Assembly (NCBI GenBank): GCA_019359415.1
Contig: JAHHHH010000010.1
Location: forward strand, 62,001 to 126,000
Direction: 5' to 3'
Origin: Iphinoe sp. HA4291-MV1
GTDB lineage: Bacteria; Cyanobacteriota; Cyanobacteriia; Cyanobacteriales; Nostocaceae
DNA length: 64,000 nucleotides
Shown: in pieces, positions 1 to 9,216 of the stretch
Layout of the letters: each line of letters begins with the position of its first letter
How positions within the stretch are numbered: the stretch's first letter is position 1
Made by a program: the position numbers and the translations under genes
The notes under the pieces: model-generated
Seen by the model: the letters and a program-made list of their open reading frames with translations, nothing else
Told to the model about the DNA's origin: nothing
Databases searched by the model: none

Positions 1-377
1 TCCCCATAAAATCTGTCCTGATACACGCATTTCATGGGGAATATTTTTAATATAGTATCCGGCTTTTGAGATCCTTGGTTCTGTAGTCCGTTTATGTGGG
101 ATTTATTCATCTAGCCTCAAGTCTTCTAACTAAGACAGAAGCAGGTTTTTAACTAAATATAGTAAGCGTCTACCTGTCTCTTTTACTGTTGAGTTTCGCG
201 CTTCGCTTTATTTGTTGACTAAGTTATGGAAGCAAAACAATAATTCTCTCTTGAATTAAGTATTTATACTGATATTTTTCCGGGATGAAAAAATGTATGT
301 AAAATGCATATTATTAATGATAACTATATTGCGATTAATAGGGAAAAATTAATTTAGAGCTGGTTAAATAAAAATTT
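1..377. other. AT-rich intergenic region
   Basis: I see no coding region, RNA gene or clear repeat here. The stretch is AT-rich and probably carries the promoter of the ATPase gene that starts at 378. I cannot assign promoter hexamers with confidence. Confidence 0.5.
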
Positions 378-2708
378 ATGACTCAAAACAGCATCGCAAC
401 AAACATCCTGGAGGAAATGAGTGGTCAACTGGTAGTTGGAAATTGGATCATAAACATGAATTCGCCTCACGGTGCTAGCGTGAAGATAGCAACCGAGGAA
501 GAAAAACCGACTTTGCGATTGGCTGAGTCTCTTTCGGGACATACTGGGTGCTGGCGTTCCACCCCATTCATACTTCAGCAACCCGATTATAATTTGCTGG
601 ATCGACAAGAATCTGTCAAAGAAGCTATTACTGCCTTTCAAGCTGGACAATCGGTAGAATTTTACAGTCCATCTGGTTTGGGAAAAACAGTTTTATTGCG
701 TTACTTAGTACACGACCATCAAGTAAAATCACTTTTCGGTGATGGTATCGTTAGCTTATCTCCTCTCCATCCAAATGTAGAAGATTTACTTCAGTCGATA
801 TGGGATGTTTTTTATGAAAGTAACATTCCCTATAAACCAACTTATCATCAAATCTGTCAACAACTTCACCAAAAACAGGCTCTTATTGTACTGGATGATG
901 ATGGACTCATCCAAGAGGAATTGCAAGAGTTGATGAATGCAGCGCTCAAGTGCACCTTTCTTATTGCTTCGTCAACTAGCCGTGTGCAGAAAAATGGGCG
1001 CTCATTAACGCTTTCTGGACTTTCCATCAATGATGCTCTAGCTTTGATGGAAAGGGAATTGCAACGTCCTTTGAACACAGAAGAACAACCTGCGGCAAAA
1101 TTGCTGTGGACTCTTTTGAATGGACACCCAATACACCTGGTGATAGCAATGGCAAGCATACTGGAAGAAGGACGCTCCCTTGGCGAAGTTGTCAGTCAAT
1201 TGCCAACCTCTGGTGCGGGCAACTATCTGCTCCAACAAGTAGTGGCGTCGTTATCAACATCAGAAAGAACTATTCTGGAGCTATTAACAATTATGGGTAG
1301 TGTCGGGCTTGAAAGTGAACAGGTTACCGATATCACACAAACTTCTGATGCTTTTGATACGCTTGAGAAATTACGTAGGCGTTATCTTGTGCAGCTTGAT
1401 GGTTCTCGATATAAGGTCAGTAAGACTATATTAGAAATTCTAGCACCAGAATGGAAGTTGACAGTAGCTCTGGAAAAAGCGATCGCCTACTTTGTGGATT
1501 GGGCTGAACGTCACCAACAGCAACCCAACATTTTGTTAACAGAAATGGATGCGATAGCGAAGCGCTGCTGCGAAGCGCAGATCGCGCAAATCTTGGAGGT
1601 GGCAGTTAAAGATAGTCGTTGGAAAGATGTCTTGCGCTTGGTAAAAGCAGTGGAAGGTACACTCGCTTTAAGTAAGCGATGGGGTTTGTGGGGACAAGTG
1701 CTCCAAAGGGGACTACAAGCATCTCAAGCCGAAAGAGATAAAGCCACGCAAGCTTGGGTGTTGCATCAACTAGGAACTCGTGCTCTTTGTTTGGAAGAAA
1801 ACAGCACAGCTAAGAATTACCTTACTAAAGCAATACAGTTACGAGAATCCCTTGATGATGGGATGGGAGTTGCAGCAACTCGCCACAATCTTAATTTGTT
1901 GGACAATTCTCCATCTTCACAAACTCACAGCAGTCAGCAAAAAAATTTGGAAGACTCAGCAAAAGAGGATGACTACTCCCAGCCATACCCAGTTCAGCGC
2001 TTGGTAACTCGAATGAATATAGTCTCATCAGAGAACACGTTTATTGGGGGGAAACGTGTCAACCAAAACGTTTGGTTTTCTCCAACAAGAGTCATCACAA
2101 CTGGAATTTTAGCCTCAGGGGGATTGCTAGCTTGGTTTAACTGGCATCGTTTCATACCCGCACCCTCAGCAAAATCCACAAGCGAACCGACAACGACTGT
2201 CAAACCGTCGTCATCTGTTCCCAAATCTAAACCCAGAGTAACCGCGCCGTTACCAATTATCGAACCTCCATCCACAAGAATTGTTCCGCTATCACCTCTT
2301 CCTCCAGCTACAAACACAGTCAGTCCACCAATCACACCAAATTTAGAAGATCAACAGCCAACAGTTTCCAAACACGAGAAGTCAAAAAGAAAACTTACAA
2401 CAGCACCTGTGACATCAGATGCACCCACATTCATACAACCCACTCCAGACGTAACTATAGTACCAACACCGACGGCAGAAGCGACGCCTGCTCCAACTTT
2501 TACGCCGTTGGAGACACCCAATGTTAAACTTAATCAACCAACCGTAGAAACGACACCTACTCCGACTTTTACACCAATTCCAACTCCAGTACCGACACCA
2601 CAAGTTAAAGCTATACCTACTCCAGAGGTTACAATAACACCAATCGCGGAACCGCTAAACTCAACGATTGAGAAGAACACAGAACGCAGAACGCAGAACA
2701 CACAATAA
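378..2708 (+). CDS. STAND/NB-ARC-like P-loop ATPase with TPR-like region, one TM and Pro/Thr-rich tail
   Basis: A 776-residue protein. Residues about 95-290 look like a STAND/NB-ARC nucleotide-binding module: Walker A GLGKTVLL near residue 103, a Walker B-like LIVLDDD near 170, a sensor-like strand LIASS, and a GHPIHLV segment resembling the GxP motif. A helical region with a TPR-like stretch (about 460-510) follows. A single hydrophobic segment near residues 575-590 (TGILASGGLLAWF) is probably transmembrane. The last 180 residues are almost entirely Pro/Thr/Ser with repeated TPTPTFTP-like units. Known STAND ATPases act as signal-responsive switches. The specific role here is unknown. The ATG at 378 follows an AT-rich leader without a strong Shine-Dalgarno. 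A small GC-rich dispersed repeat (about 1555-1590) lies in frame inside the gene. Confidence 0.7.
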   Translation: MTQNSIATNILEEMSGQLVVGNWIINMNSPHGASVKIATEEEKPTLRLAESLSGHTGCWRSTPFILQQPDYNLLDRQESVKEAITAFQAGQSVEFYSPSGLGKTVLLRYLVHDHQVKSLFGDGIVSLSPLHPNVEDLLQSIWDVFYESNIPYKPTYHQICQQLHQKQALIVLDDDGLIQEELQELMNAALKCTFLIASSTSRVQKNGRSLTLSGLSINDALALMERELQRPLNTEEQPAAKLLWTLLNGHPIHLVIAMASILEEGRSLGEVVSQLPTSGAGNYLLQQVVASLSTSERTILELLTIMGSVGLESEQVTDITQTSDAFDTLEKLRRRYLVQLDGSRYKVSKTILEILAPEWKLTVALEKAIAYFVDWAERHQQQPNILLTEMDAIAKRCCEAQIAQILEVAVKDSRWKDVLRLVKAVEGTLALSKRWGLWGQVLQRGLQASQAERDKATQAWVLHQLGTRALCLEENSTAKNYLTKAIQLRESLDDGMGVAATRHNLNLLDNSPSSQTHSSQQKNLEDSAKEDDYSQPYPVQRLVTRMNIVSSENTFIGGKRVNQNVWFSPTRVITTGILASGGLLAWFNWHRFIPAPSAKSTSEPTTTVKPSSSVPKSKPRVTAPLPIIEPPSTRIVPLSPLPPATNTVSPPITPNLEDQQPTVSKHEKSKRKLTTAPVTSDAPTFIQPTPDVTIVPTPTAEATPAPTFTPLETPNVKLNQPTVETTPTPTFTPIPTPVPTPQVKAIPTPEVTITPIAEPLNSTIEKNTERRTQNTQ

Positions 2709-3302
2709 GAAACTTCCAAATAAAAAATATCCAACTATTAACTCTTGTGGAGGCAGACGTCTCGCCTACCTCTGGATAAAAGCAGGCAGGACAACCCACC
2801 CCACAAGATGGATAATTTATTTCTTGGAAATCTTTTAACCTGAAGTTCTCCCGTACAGATGTACTAAAATAGACTGCGAAGCTTATCAGACAATGAATAG
2901 CAGCTTTAATCTTCCCATTTTTGACCCATGTATTTTAGGTTTTCTTAAGACTTTGGTCTCTTATATGGCAGCTTTCTTCTATTCTCTGCTGTGCCAACCA
3001 ATAGAAAAATTCTTAAGAGAAGGAGCAATTGTTGTACGAAAAATTACCAGGTTAATAGTTGACTTAATAGGGGAACTGTGTTAAATATGAACTTTGTAGT
3101 TAGTTAACAGAAAACACTGCTCTGTAAGCTAGCTGTTCGAGTTTTAGGAGACAAATTCAATGGAAGGTTCTGGCAGTAGTAGCCAGTTCATATTTAGTAA
3201 AAGCTTGATAACTGAGAAGTTCCAAAATGAAGCTTCTCAGGATTGCAAGTTGGCGGCTTCTTTGATGAATCTGTCTGGACTGGCTTTTGCTTGAAGTCCA
3301 AC

Positions 3303-3357
3303 CGTTCACCTCGGAGCCGTCAGCGAGTTAGACGGCTACCGAAAAAGGAGATGAACG
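3303..3357 (+). ncRNA. Candidate structured RNA element upstream of ABC transporter
   Basis: A two-tier helix can be read directly: outer stem CGTTCA/TGAACG, an asymmetric internal loop (CC opposite AAAAGGAGA), then an 11-bp inner stem TCGGAGCCGTC/GACGGCTaCCGA with one bulged A and a 9-nt loop. The internal loop contains AAGGAG, placed 7 nt before an ATG (3358) that opens an 8-codon ORF. Folding could therefore hide a ribosome binding site. I do not recognise a known riboswitch class. The glutamine riboswitch was considered and does not fit. Confidence 0.35.
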
Positions 3358-3384
3358 ATGAAACGACTAATGATAAGGCTCTAG
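3358..3384 (+). CDS. Possible 8-residue leader peptide
   Basis: The ATG at 3358 opens MKRLMIRL followed by TAG. It has a good Shine-Dalgarno (AAGGAG at 3345-3350) sitting inside the hairpin element. An overlapping ATG at 3351 opens a 12-codon ORF in another frame. Either could be a leader peptide for the downstream transporter operon, about 270 nt away. Short ORFs of this size occur by chance, so this is a weak call that rests on the ribosome binding site and its position. Confidence 0.2.
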   Translation: MKRLMIRL

Positions 3385-3657
3385 CCTGACTGTGTAAATG
3401 TCTTGCGATCGCTACAGCAAGGACGACTGTAAGCAGGCTGGAAGTTTATGAGTTGTTGTTAGGTACTGAAGCAGTATCCAGTTCTTAAATATTTTAGCGT
3501 TCAGCTTCTGGTTGAAACGCTCTGTTTGCATTTGCCTTAAACCGATGTTACATCATGAGTGCAAGGCAGCTGTAGCTAACCGATTGTGTATATCAGAGAC
3601 TGGCTGTGCCTTGAGCTAAACCCTTATATATCTTGCTCTTTCTGTCATTCCATCTGT

Positions 3658-5391
3658 ATGCTAAAGCGAACTTTTCCTTCACCAGAGGCACTCCGACGTT
3701 TCCCCTTTGGACTGGCGGATATTGCTGTTATTTTTGGCACATTAGTGTTACTGGCGCTGATTGCTCGGATTGGTGCAGGTACAATAGTACGCTTTGTACC
3801 TCCTGATGTCGTACCAGGTATCAGTCTTGACCCTAGACATCTGCCCTACTACGCTGGGCGCTCAACATTGCGGATGTTTATTGCGCTAGGTTGTTCAGTC
3901 GTGTTCACCTTAGTATATGGTTATATTGCTGCAAAAAGCCGCCGCGCTGAGCGGGTCATGGTTCCATTGCTCGACATCTTGCAGTCAGTTCCAGTGCTAG
4001 GTTTTCTGTCTATCACCGTCACAGGCTTTATTGCTCTGTTTCCTGGTAGCTTGCTGGGGTTAGAGGCAGCTTCTATTTTTGCCATCTTCACCAGTCAAGT
4101 CTGGAATATGACCTTTTCATTTTACCAGTCGCTGAGAACAGTGCCGCGTGAACTGGATGAGGCAGTGACGCTCTATCGCTTGTCGGACTGGCAGCGGTTC
4201 TCCCGACTGGATGTGCCTTCTGCTACGATCGCACTCGTCTGGAATGCAATGATGAGTTTTGGAGGCGGCTGGTTTTTTGTTGCTGCGAGTGAAGCAATTA
4301 GCGTACTGAATCAGAAGTACACTTTGCCAGGAATTGGCTCCTATGTAGCAGCCGCTTCCGCTGCTAAGAATTTACCTGCTTTGGGCTGGGCATTGCTGAC
4401 AATAGCGGTGGTGATTGTGCTGGTAGATCAACTGTTCTGGCGACCAGTCATCGCTTGGGCAGATAAGTTTAGACTGGAGCAGACTCAGGCAGTAGAAGTT
4501 CCCCAGTCCTGGTTGTTAGATTTGTTCAAAGCAGCTCGCCTTCCCCGTCTTATAAGGCAGGCACTAGCTCCAGTCAGCGACATCATTAATCGTATCCTAT
4601 CGTCTCTGACTCCATTGCACCCACCACGTACAGTCGAGCTGCAAAGGCAGAAACTGGGCGATCGCATTTACAACTTTGTACTGCTGATACTGATTGGAGG
4701 ACTGGTAGCTGCTGGGTTGCACTTCATTTTAACGACTGTTGGATTGGCGGAGGTAGTGAAGGCATTCCTGCTTGGGTTGGCAACTCTGGGACGCGTGTTG
4801 GTACTCCTTATTATCGCAACCTTTATCTGGACACCCATCGGCGTTGCCATTGGGTTCAATCCACGACTGGCACGCCTGCTACAACCTGTTGTGCAGTTTT
4901 TGGCATCGTTTCCAGCAAATTTTATTTTTCCCTTCGCCACGCTCTTCTTCATTCGTGCCAACATCAGTATCGATTGGGGCAGTATCCTGCTCATGTCACT
5001 GGGGGCACAGTGGTATATCCTATTTAATTCTATTGCGGGAGCTATGAGCATCCCAACTGACTTACGGGAAATGGCAGCAGATGTGGGGCTAAGCGGATGG
5101 CGGCTGTGGCGGAGGTTAATCATCCCTGGCATTTTTTCTGCTTGGGTAACGGGTGGCATTACTGCTAGTGGTGGTGCGTGGAACGCCAGTATAGTTTCTG
5201 AAATTGTCTCGTGGGGACAGACAACCCTTACTGCAACAGGGCTGGGGGCGTATATCGCTCACGCAACAGAAGTGGGTGATTGGTCACGGATTACACTGGG
5301 TATCGGTATGATGAGCCTGTACGTAGTTGGGTTGAACCGAGTGTTTTGGCGTCGATTGTATCAACTTGCAGAAACAAAATACCATCTATAG
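3658..5391 (+). CDS. ABC transporter permease, two fused BPD_transp_1 domains (NitT/TauT type)
   Basis: A membrane permease of about 577 residues built from two tandem BPD_transp_1 domains, so one polypeptide can supply both membrane halves of an importer. The first half (about 50-280) and the second half (about 350-570) each have five or six hydrophobic segments and an EAA-like loop: LDEAVTLYRLSDWQRF in the first and LREMAADVGLSGWRLW in the second. It is followed after 15 bp by its ATPase. I chose the ATG at 3658 over the GTG at 3586 because residues before it look non-native, but neither start has a good Shine-Dalgarno. Family members import nitrate, sulfonates, taurine or similar anions. 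The substrate cannot be read here, and no periplasmic binding protein gene lies nearby. Confidence 0.85.
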   Translation: MLKRTFPSPEALRRFPFGLADIAVIFGTLVLLALIARIGAGTIVRFVPPDVVPGISLDPRHLPYYAGRSTLRMFIALGCSVVFTLVYGYIAAKSRRAERVMVPLLDILQSVPVLGFLSITVTGFIALFPGSLLGLEAASIFAIFTSQVWNMTFSFYQSLRTVPRELDEAVTLYRLSDWQRFSRLDVPSATIALVWNAMMSFGGGWFFVAASEAISVLNQKYTLPGIGSYVAAASAAKNLPALGWALLTIAVVIVLVDQLFWRPVIAWADKFRLEQTQAVEVPQSWLLDLFKAARLPRLIRQALAPVSDIINRILSSLTPLHPPRTVELQRQKLGDRIYNFVLLILIGGLVAAGLHFILTTVGLAEVVKAFLLGLATLGRVLVLLIIATFIWTPIGVAIGFNPRLARLLQPVVQFLASFPANFIFPFATLFFIRANISIDWGSILLMSLGAQWYILFNSIAGAMSIPTDLREMAADVGLSGWRLWRRLIIPGIFSAWVTGGITASGGAWNASIVSEIVSWGQTTLTATGLGAYIAHATEVGDWSRITLGIGMMSLYVVGLNRVFWRRLYQLAETKYHL

Positions 5392-5406
5392 AGGAGGGGT
5401 GCAAGC

Positions 5407-6756
5407 ATGACAACAATAACACAAGCAACTCATGAGGTACTGATTGCTGTCGAGCAAGTTAATAAGAGTTTTCCGCTGCCAGAAGGCAAAGGAGAATTTA
5501 CGGTTCTCCGCAATATTAACCTAACGGTTCGTGCGGGTGAGGTCATGGCGTTGCTGGGACGCAGCGGCAGTGGTAAAAGTACATTACTACGGATTATGGC
5601 TGGCTTGATTTCCCCAAGTGAAGGGCGGGTCATTAGTAATGGTAAACTCCTCCAAGGAGCTAACCAAGATGTGGCAATGGTCTTCCAGAGCTTCGCGCTG
5701 CTACCTTGGCTGACGGTGCAAGAAAATGTAGAGTTGGGGCTGGAAGCGCAGGGAATCAGTCGGGAGCAGCGACGACAACGGGCGCTCAGAGCAATTGACT
5801 TGGTGGGTTTGGACGGCTTTGAGAGTGCTTACCCCAAAGAATTGTCCGGTGGCATGAAGCAACGGGTTGGCTTTGCACGGGCATTTGTGATTGAGCCGCA
5901 AGTGCTGTTTATGGATGAGCCATTCAGTGCCCTGGATGTGTTAACTGCCGAGAACCTGCGAGGTGAAATCGACGATTTGTGGAATGCTAAAACATTTCCG
6001 TCCAAAAGCATTTTGATTGTCACCCACAACATTGAGGAGGCGGTTTTTTTAGCAGATCGGGTGATTATTTTAGGAGCAAATCCGGGGCGCGTTCGGGGTG
6101 AAGTTGTCATTGATTTGCCGCGTCCCCACGATCGCACAAGTAACCGCTTCAAGGCGCTGGTGGATTACATCTACACGGTGATGACTAATCCAGAAGTTGA
6201 AGTGACAACAGAACTTGTGGGAGTCTCAACTGAAACCGAACAAAAGGCGCGATCGCCTTACGCACAAGTATTACCTCATGTAAGAGCAGGTGGTATCAGC
6301 GGTTTGCTAGAACTGATTGTGGAACAGCCAGAGGGCAAGGAAGATATTTTCCGACTGGCTGAACGTATTCAGTTACAGGTAGACGACTTGCTGCCCATCC
6401 TGGATGGGGCAGTGCTGTTAGGCTTTGCTGAAGTTGAGTCAGGAGATGTTTTACTCACAGAGATTGGGCGAGATTTTGCGACAACTACCATTCTCCGGAG
6501 TAAAGACCTATTCCAGCAACAAGTGCTGGTGCACGCGCCGATGGTGGCGAGCATCCTACAGACGCTACGAGAAAAGCAGAATAAGTCAATGCGGGCTGAT
6601 TTCTTCTTGGATTTACTGGATGAGTACTATCCCCATGCAGAAGCTGAACGACAATTTGCCACAGCGGTTGACTGGGGTCGCTATGCAGAACTATTTGAGT
6701 ACGATGCCAGCGAAGAGCGGCTGTATCTACCAGAACCAGTAGCTACACCAGAGTAG
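5407..6756 (+). CDS. ABC transporter ATP-binding protein with C-terminal AAA-associated domain
   Basis: A 449-residue ATPase partner of the preceding permease. Residues about 10-260 form a complete NitT/TauT-type ABC domain: Walker A GRSGSGKST, Q-loop at QSFALLPW, signature LSGGMKQR, Walker B VLFMDEP and switch His in IVTHN. Residues about 295-440 match the AAA-associated C-terminal domain found on some of these ATPases, which is likely regulatory. The start at 5407 has a strong Shine-Dalgarno (AGGAGGGG) and the gap to the permease is 15 bp, so the two genes form an operon. The substrate is unknown. Confidence 0.88.
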   Translation: MTTITQATHEVLIAVEQVNKSFPLPEGKGEFTVLRNINLTVRAGEVMALLGRSGSGKSTLLRIMAGLISPSEGRVISNGKLLQGANQDVAMVFQSFALLPWLTVQENVELGLEAQGISREQRRQRALRAIDLVGLDGFESAYPKELSGGMKQRVGFARAFVIEPQVLFMDEPFSALDVLTAENLRGEIDDLWNAKTFPSKSILIVTHNIEEAVFLADRVIILGANPGRVRGEVVIDLPRPHDRTSNRFKALVDYIYTVMTNPEVEVTTELVGVSTETEQKARSPYAQVLPHVRAGGISGLLELIVEQPEGKEDIFRLAERIQLQVDDLLPILDGAVLLGFAEVESGDVLLTEIGRDFATTTILRSKDLFQQQVLVHAPMVASILQTLREKQNKSMRADFFLDLLDEYYPHAEAERQFATAVDWGRYAELFEYDASEERLYLPEPVATPE

Positions 6757-6880
6757 AGAACAACCCTGAAAAATGAGCAATTGCAGTATCAGGTGTTAAA
6801 TCAGTCACAGTGAACAGTAAGAGCGTAAACAGGCGTATGGTCACCGGACTTAAACCCAAGTTAAGATAAGCTGATCACTG

Positions 6881-7786
6881 TTAAAATCCCAATTTTTCCA
6901 AAACTGGTTTAGTAGAAACAATATGCCGTTCTAAACCGAGTTCCTTCGGACTAATGTCAACTGCTAAAGCAATCAACTGGGGTAAATGCAGTACTGGTAA
7001 ACCGAGTTTCCGTCCAATAACTTTTTCCACCTCGCTTTGACGAGAATCCAAATTGAGGTGGCAAAGAGGACAAGGTGTCACCATACAATCAGCACCAGCT
7101 TCTATGGCTTCTTGAATGTGCATTCCTGCCATTTTAAAAGATTGGGTCGTGGCATAACTAGAAAGAGGCCATCCGCAACATTGCGTACGACCTCTGTAAT
7201 AAATAGGTTCTGCTCCTACTGTACGAAAGACATTTTCCATCGCCTCTGGTCGAAAAGGATCATCATAGGGCATGGACTTTTGGGCACGGAGGAGATAGCA
7301 GCCATAAAAAGCTGCGCATTTCAATTCAGTTAACTTACGGGTGACACGTTTTTGAATTTCCTCTAAACCATAATCGGTTACTAGAGCATAGAGGAGATGT
7401 TTTACCTCTGTTGTTCCTCGATAGGGTAAACAACCTTCTTTTTGTAGCAAGCCGTTCACCCGTTCAACGTACGCTGGATTTGTTTTTTGGCATTCTTTTA
7501 GGTGTTCGTCAACATGACCAATAACACCCTGACAAGTACTGCAATGCGTTAGTAGTGGTAGATTTAACTCTTCTGCTAAAGCAATGTTCCGTGCATTAAC
7601 CGTATCTTCCAAGATTTGGGAATCTTCTTTATATGTGCCGGAACCACAGCAAGCAGCTTTTTTGAGTTCAACCAGTTCGATGCCTAGCGCTTGAGTTAGG
7701 GCAACAGTTGATTGGTGAAGCTCCCGGCAAGCTCCTTGGGCAACACAACCTGGGAAGTATGCGTATTTCAATGTATGGGTTAGCAT
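6881..7786 (-). CDS. HdrB-like Cys-rich (CCG domain) protein
   Basis: A protein of about 301 residues resembling heterodisulfide reductase subunit B and the SdhE-type succinate dehydrogenase subunit. It has two CCG-type Cys-rich domains. The first holds YFPGCVAQG, AACCGSGT and CSTCQG; the second holds FYGCYLLR, QCCGWPLSS and CPLCHLNLD. In characterised relatives these cysteines bind an unusual iron-sulfur cluster used in thiol or quinone redox chemistry. In cyanobacteria the electron partner is unclear. I prefer the ATG at 7786; an upstream TTG (7804) would add six residues. It is convergent with the ABC operon and sits alone. Confidence 0.82.
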   Translation of the reverse strand: MLTHTLKYAYFPGCVAQGACRELHQSTVALTQALGIELVELKKAACCGSGTYKEDSQILEDTVNARNIALAEELNLPLLTHCSTCQGVIGHVDEHLKECQKTNPAYVERVNGLLQKEGCLPYRGTTEVKHLLYALVTDYGLEEIQKRVTRKLTELKCAAFYGCYLLRAQKSMPYDDPFRPEAMENVFRTVGAEPIYYRGRTQCCGWPLSSYATTQSFKMAGMHIQEAIEAGADCMVTPCPLCHLNLDSRQSEVEKVIGRKLGLPVLHLPQLIALAVDISPKELGLERHIVSTKPVLEKLGF

Positions 7787-8254
7787 AGTATTTTGGTTAG
7801 TCAATAACTGTTTTATCGAAGAAAGGAATAGGGAACAGGGAACTCTTAACAGTTTTCCTGTTCCCTATTCCCTCTGGGAGCCGGAGACCCCGACTTCTAT
7901 AAGTGGTACGTTTCAAGTGGGGTCTAAATCCCCATTTGAAACAGTCTGTTGCCTGTTCCCTGTTAAGAGTTCCCTCTTTAACATCATTAGTTAATGTTGG
8001 TGGTAAAGTTGTCGATACTGAAAAATGCACATTCTTTAATAAATGTTTAACAGATATGTAGCACGCCATACTCTTCAATCCCTGCTTGAGTGGTTATCCC
8101 GTCTCAACAATAGAATGGAACGAAATATAGATTTTCAGCAAAGAAAATCCTTTAACAGTATACGGGTGCTCGTGCTTTCCGATAAGATGAATATGCCCAA
8201 AAAGATATCCCCTATAAACAGCGGATTACAGCAACTGGTTGAGGAATTTTATCT
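7787..8254. repeat. Intergenic region with dispersed inverted repeats
   Basis: No convincing gene. Around 7825-7875 there is an inverted repeat made of GGAATAGGGAACAGG and its complement CCTGTTCCCTATTCC. A related unit, CCTGTTCCCTGTTAAGAG, recurs near 7951-7968. These are typical of dispersed repeats in filamentous cyanobacteria. The right end carries the acpP promoter and the ribosome binding site GAGGAA. Confidence 0.5.
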
Positions 8255-8506
8255 ATGAGCCAAGAGAAAATTTTAGAAAAGGTCAAAGAAATTGTTGCCG
8301 ATCAACTCAGCGTTGAAGCCGAAACTATCACACCACAATCTAATTTTGCCAACGATTTAGGGGCTGACTCCCTTGATACTGTTGAACTTGTTATGGCTTT
8401 GGAAGAAGAGTTTGACATCGAAATTCCTGATGAAGCCGCTGAAAAAATTACAACCGTTCAAGAAGCTGTGGAATACATTAACAATAAAGTTGCCGCATCT
8501 GCCTAA
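8255..8506 (+). CDS. acpP: Acyl carrier protein
   Basis: An 83-residue acidic protein, the usual length. It carries the phosphopantetheine attachment motif GADSLDTVE with the modified Ser near residue 39, and the typical helix [16 protein letters not shown] holds growing acyl chains for type II fatty acid synthesis in the cytosol. It is followed by fabF and tkt, an arrangement common in cyanobacteria, although a 710-bp repeat-rich gap separates acpP from fabF here. The ATG at 8255 follows a GAGGAA ribosome binding site. Confidence 0.96.
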   Translation: MSQEKILEKVKEIVADQLSVEAETITPQSNFANDLGADSLDTVELVMALEEEFDIEIPDEAAEKITTVQEAVEYINNKVAASA

Positions 8507-9216
8507 CAGGGTTTAGGGAATGAGGAAGATGAGGAGGCAGTGCGTGAGGGGTCCAGCACTGTTCGCGTTAGCATCTCCAAAGGAAAAGGCGGGTTTTCTG
8601 TAGCAGGCGACTGGTGAGTCCAGTTTTGTGCCTCCTAAAGGAGGAACTACGAATTGCGCAAGAGCGTTGCCGCAGGCATTAGGCAGGTTTCCTGCGCCCG
8701 CTTAACTGGCGTGCCTCTTTCACCAGGAGCAACGCTGGCGCTTCGCCTCCTCCTTGAGGAGCTAACGCGCTCTGGCGCCAGCGCTCAGCATGAGCGTTCC
8801 GCAGCATATCCCAAAGGACAAGGACATAGGAGATACCCGAACGCGAGTGCGTCTGTGCTCTTGAGAAGGTGTTTCCCGCGCCCGCTTAACTGGTGAGACC
8901 AGCACAGTGCAGGCGGTGAGACAACCTGCTGCACGCCTAGGTAACCCTGCCGTAGGCAATTAGTGAACCCGTTCTTTGTAAGTAAGTCCTGCGGACAGGC
9001 TTGCGCTAACAAAGCAGCATCTCCCTTAGAATAAGGGGGGTCTCCTCTGAGAAAGTGCAAGTGGCGTGCGACTCCGTTCCCTTGAGTGCAACTGCTGTGG
9101 AGATGAGGAAGATAGCAAGATAAAGAAGTTGAGAAGAATAAGGGCATTATTCCCTCATCCCCCTTATTCTCATCTTCTTTGTTATGCCTGTATCAAGAGC
9201 CATCATAACTATCGAT
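8507..9216. repeat. GC-rich mosaic of dispersed palindromic repeats
   Basis: About 700 bp between acpP and fabF are much richer in GC than their surroundings and are built from short repeated palindromic pieces. The unit CGCCCGCTTAACTGG occurs near 8696 and again near 8880. CTCCTCCTTGAGGAG, GCTCTGGCGCCAGCGC and TTGCGCTAAC-type modules also occur. Close to fabF, AGAATAAGGG and CCCTTATTCT form a hairpin at about 9135-9173. Translated ORFs here look like repeat artefacts. The region may still carry the fabF promoter. Confidence 0.6.

Larger units (their letters stand above)
2709..3657. other. Long intergenic region with several hairpins
   Basis: About 950 bp separate the ATPase gene from the ABC permease. 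A 63-codon ORF (2893-3084) encoding a partly hydrophobic peptide lies here, but it has no ribosome binding site and I do not call it. Between 3100 and 3420 several inverted repeats occur: CTGGC/GCCAG near 3150, TGAGAAG/CTTCTCA near 3210-3240, GGACT/AGTCC near 3275-3300, and the strong structure at 3303-3357, which is listed separately. This may be a structured 5' leader of the transporter operon. Confidence 0.4.

Noticed and set aside
2893-3084. 63-codon ORF with some hydrophobic residues
   Set aside because: No ribosome binding site, no family resemblance, and located in a long repeat- and hairpin-rich intergenic region.
3303-3357. Glutamine (glnA) riboswitch
   Set aside because: The CGTTCA start is reminiscent, but the conserved core with GGAAGTAGG is absent and the helix layout differs.
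7805-8078. 93-codon minus-strand ORF upstream of the HdrB-like gene
   Set aside because: The sequence is translated inverted-repeat DNA (FRTKV/GNRE-type repeat words), not a protein family.
8043-8258. 71-codon ORF overlapping the acpP start
   Set aside because: No family signature; it overlaps acpP by 4 bp but its upstream part lies in repeat-bearing sequence, and acpP has its own ribosome binding site.
8654-8896. 80-codon ORF in the acpP-fabF gap
   Set aside because: It is made from GC-rich palindromic repeats; overlapping ORFs on both strands have the same origin.
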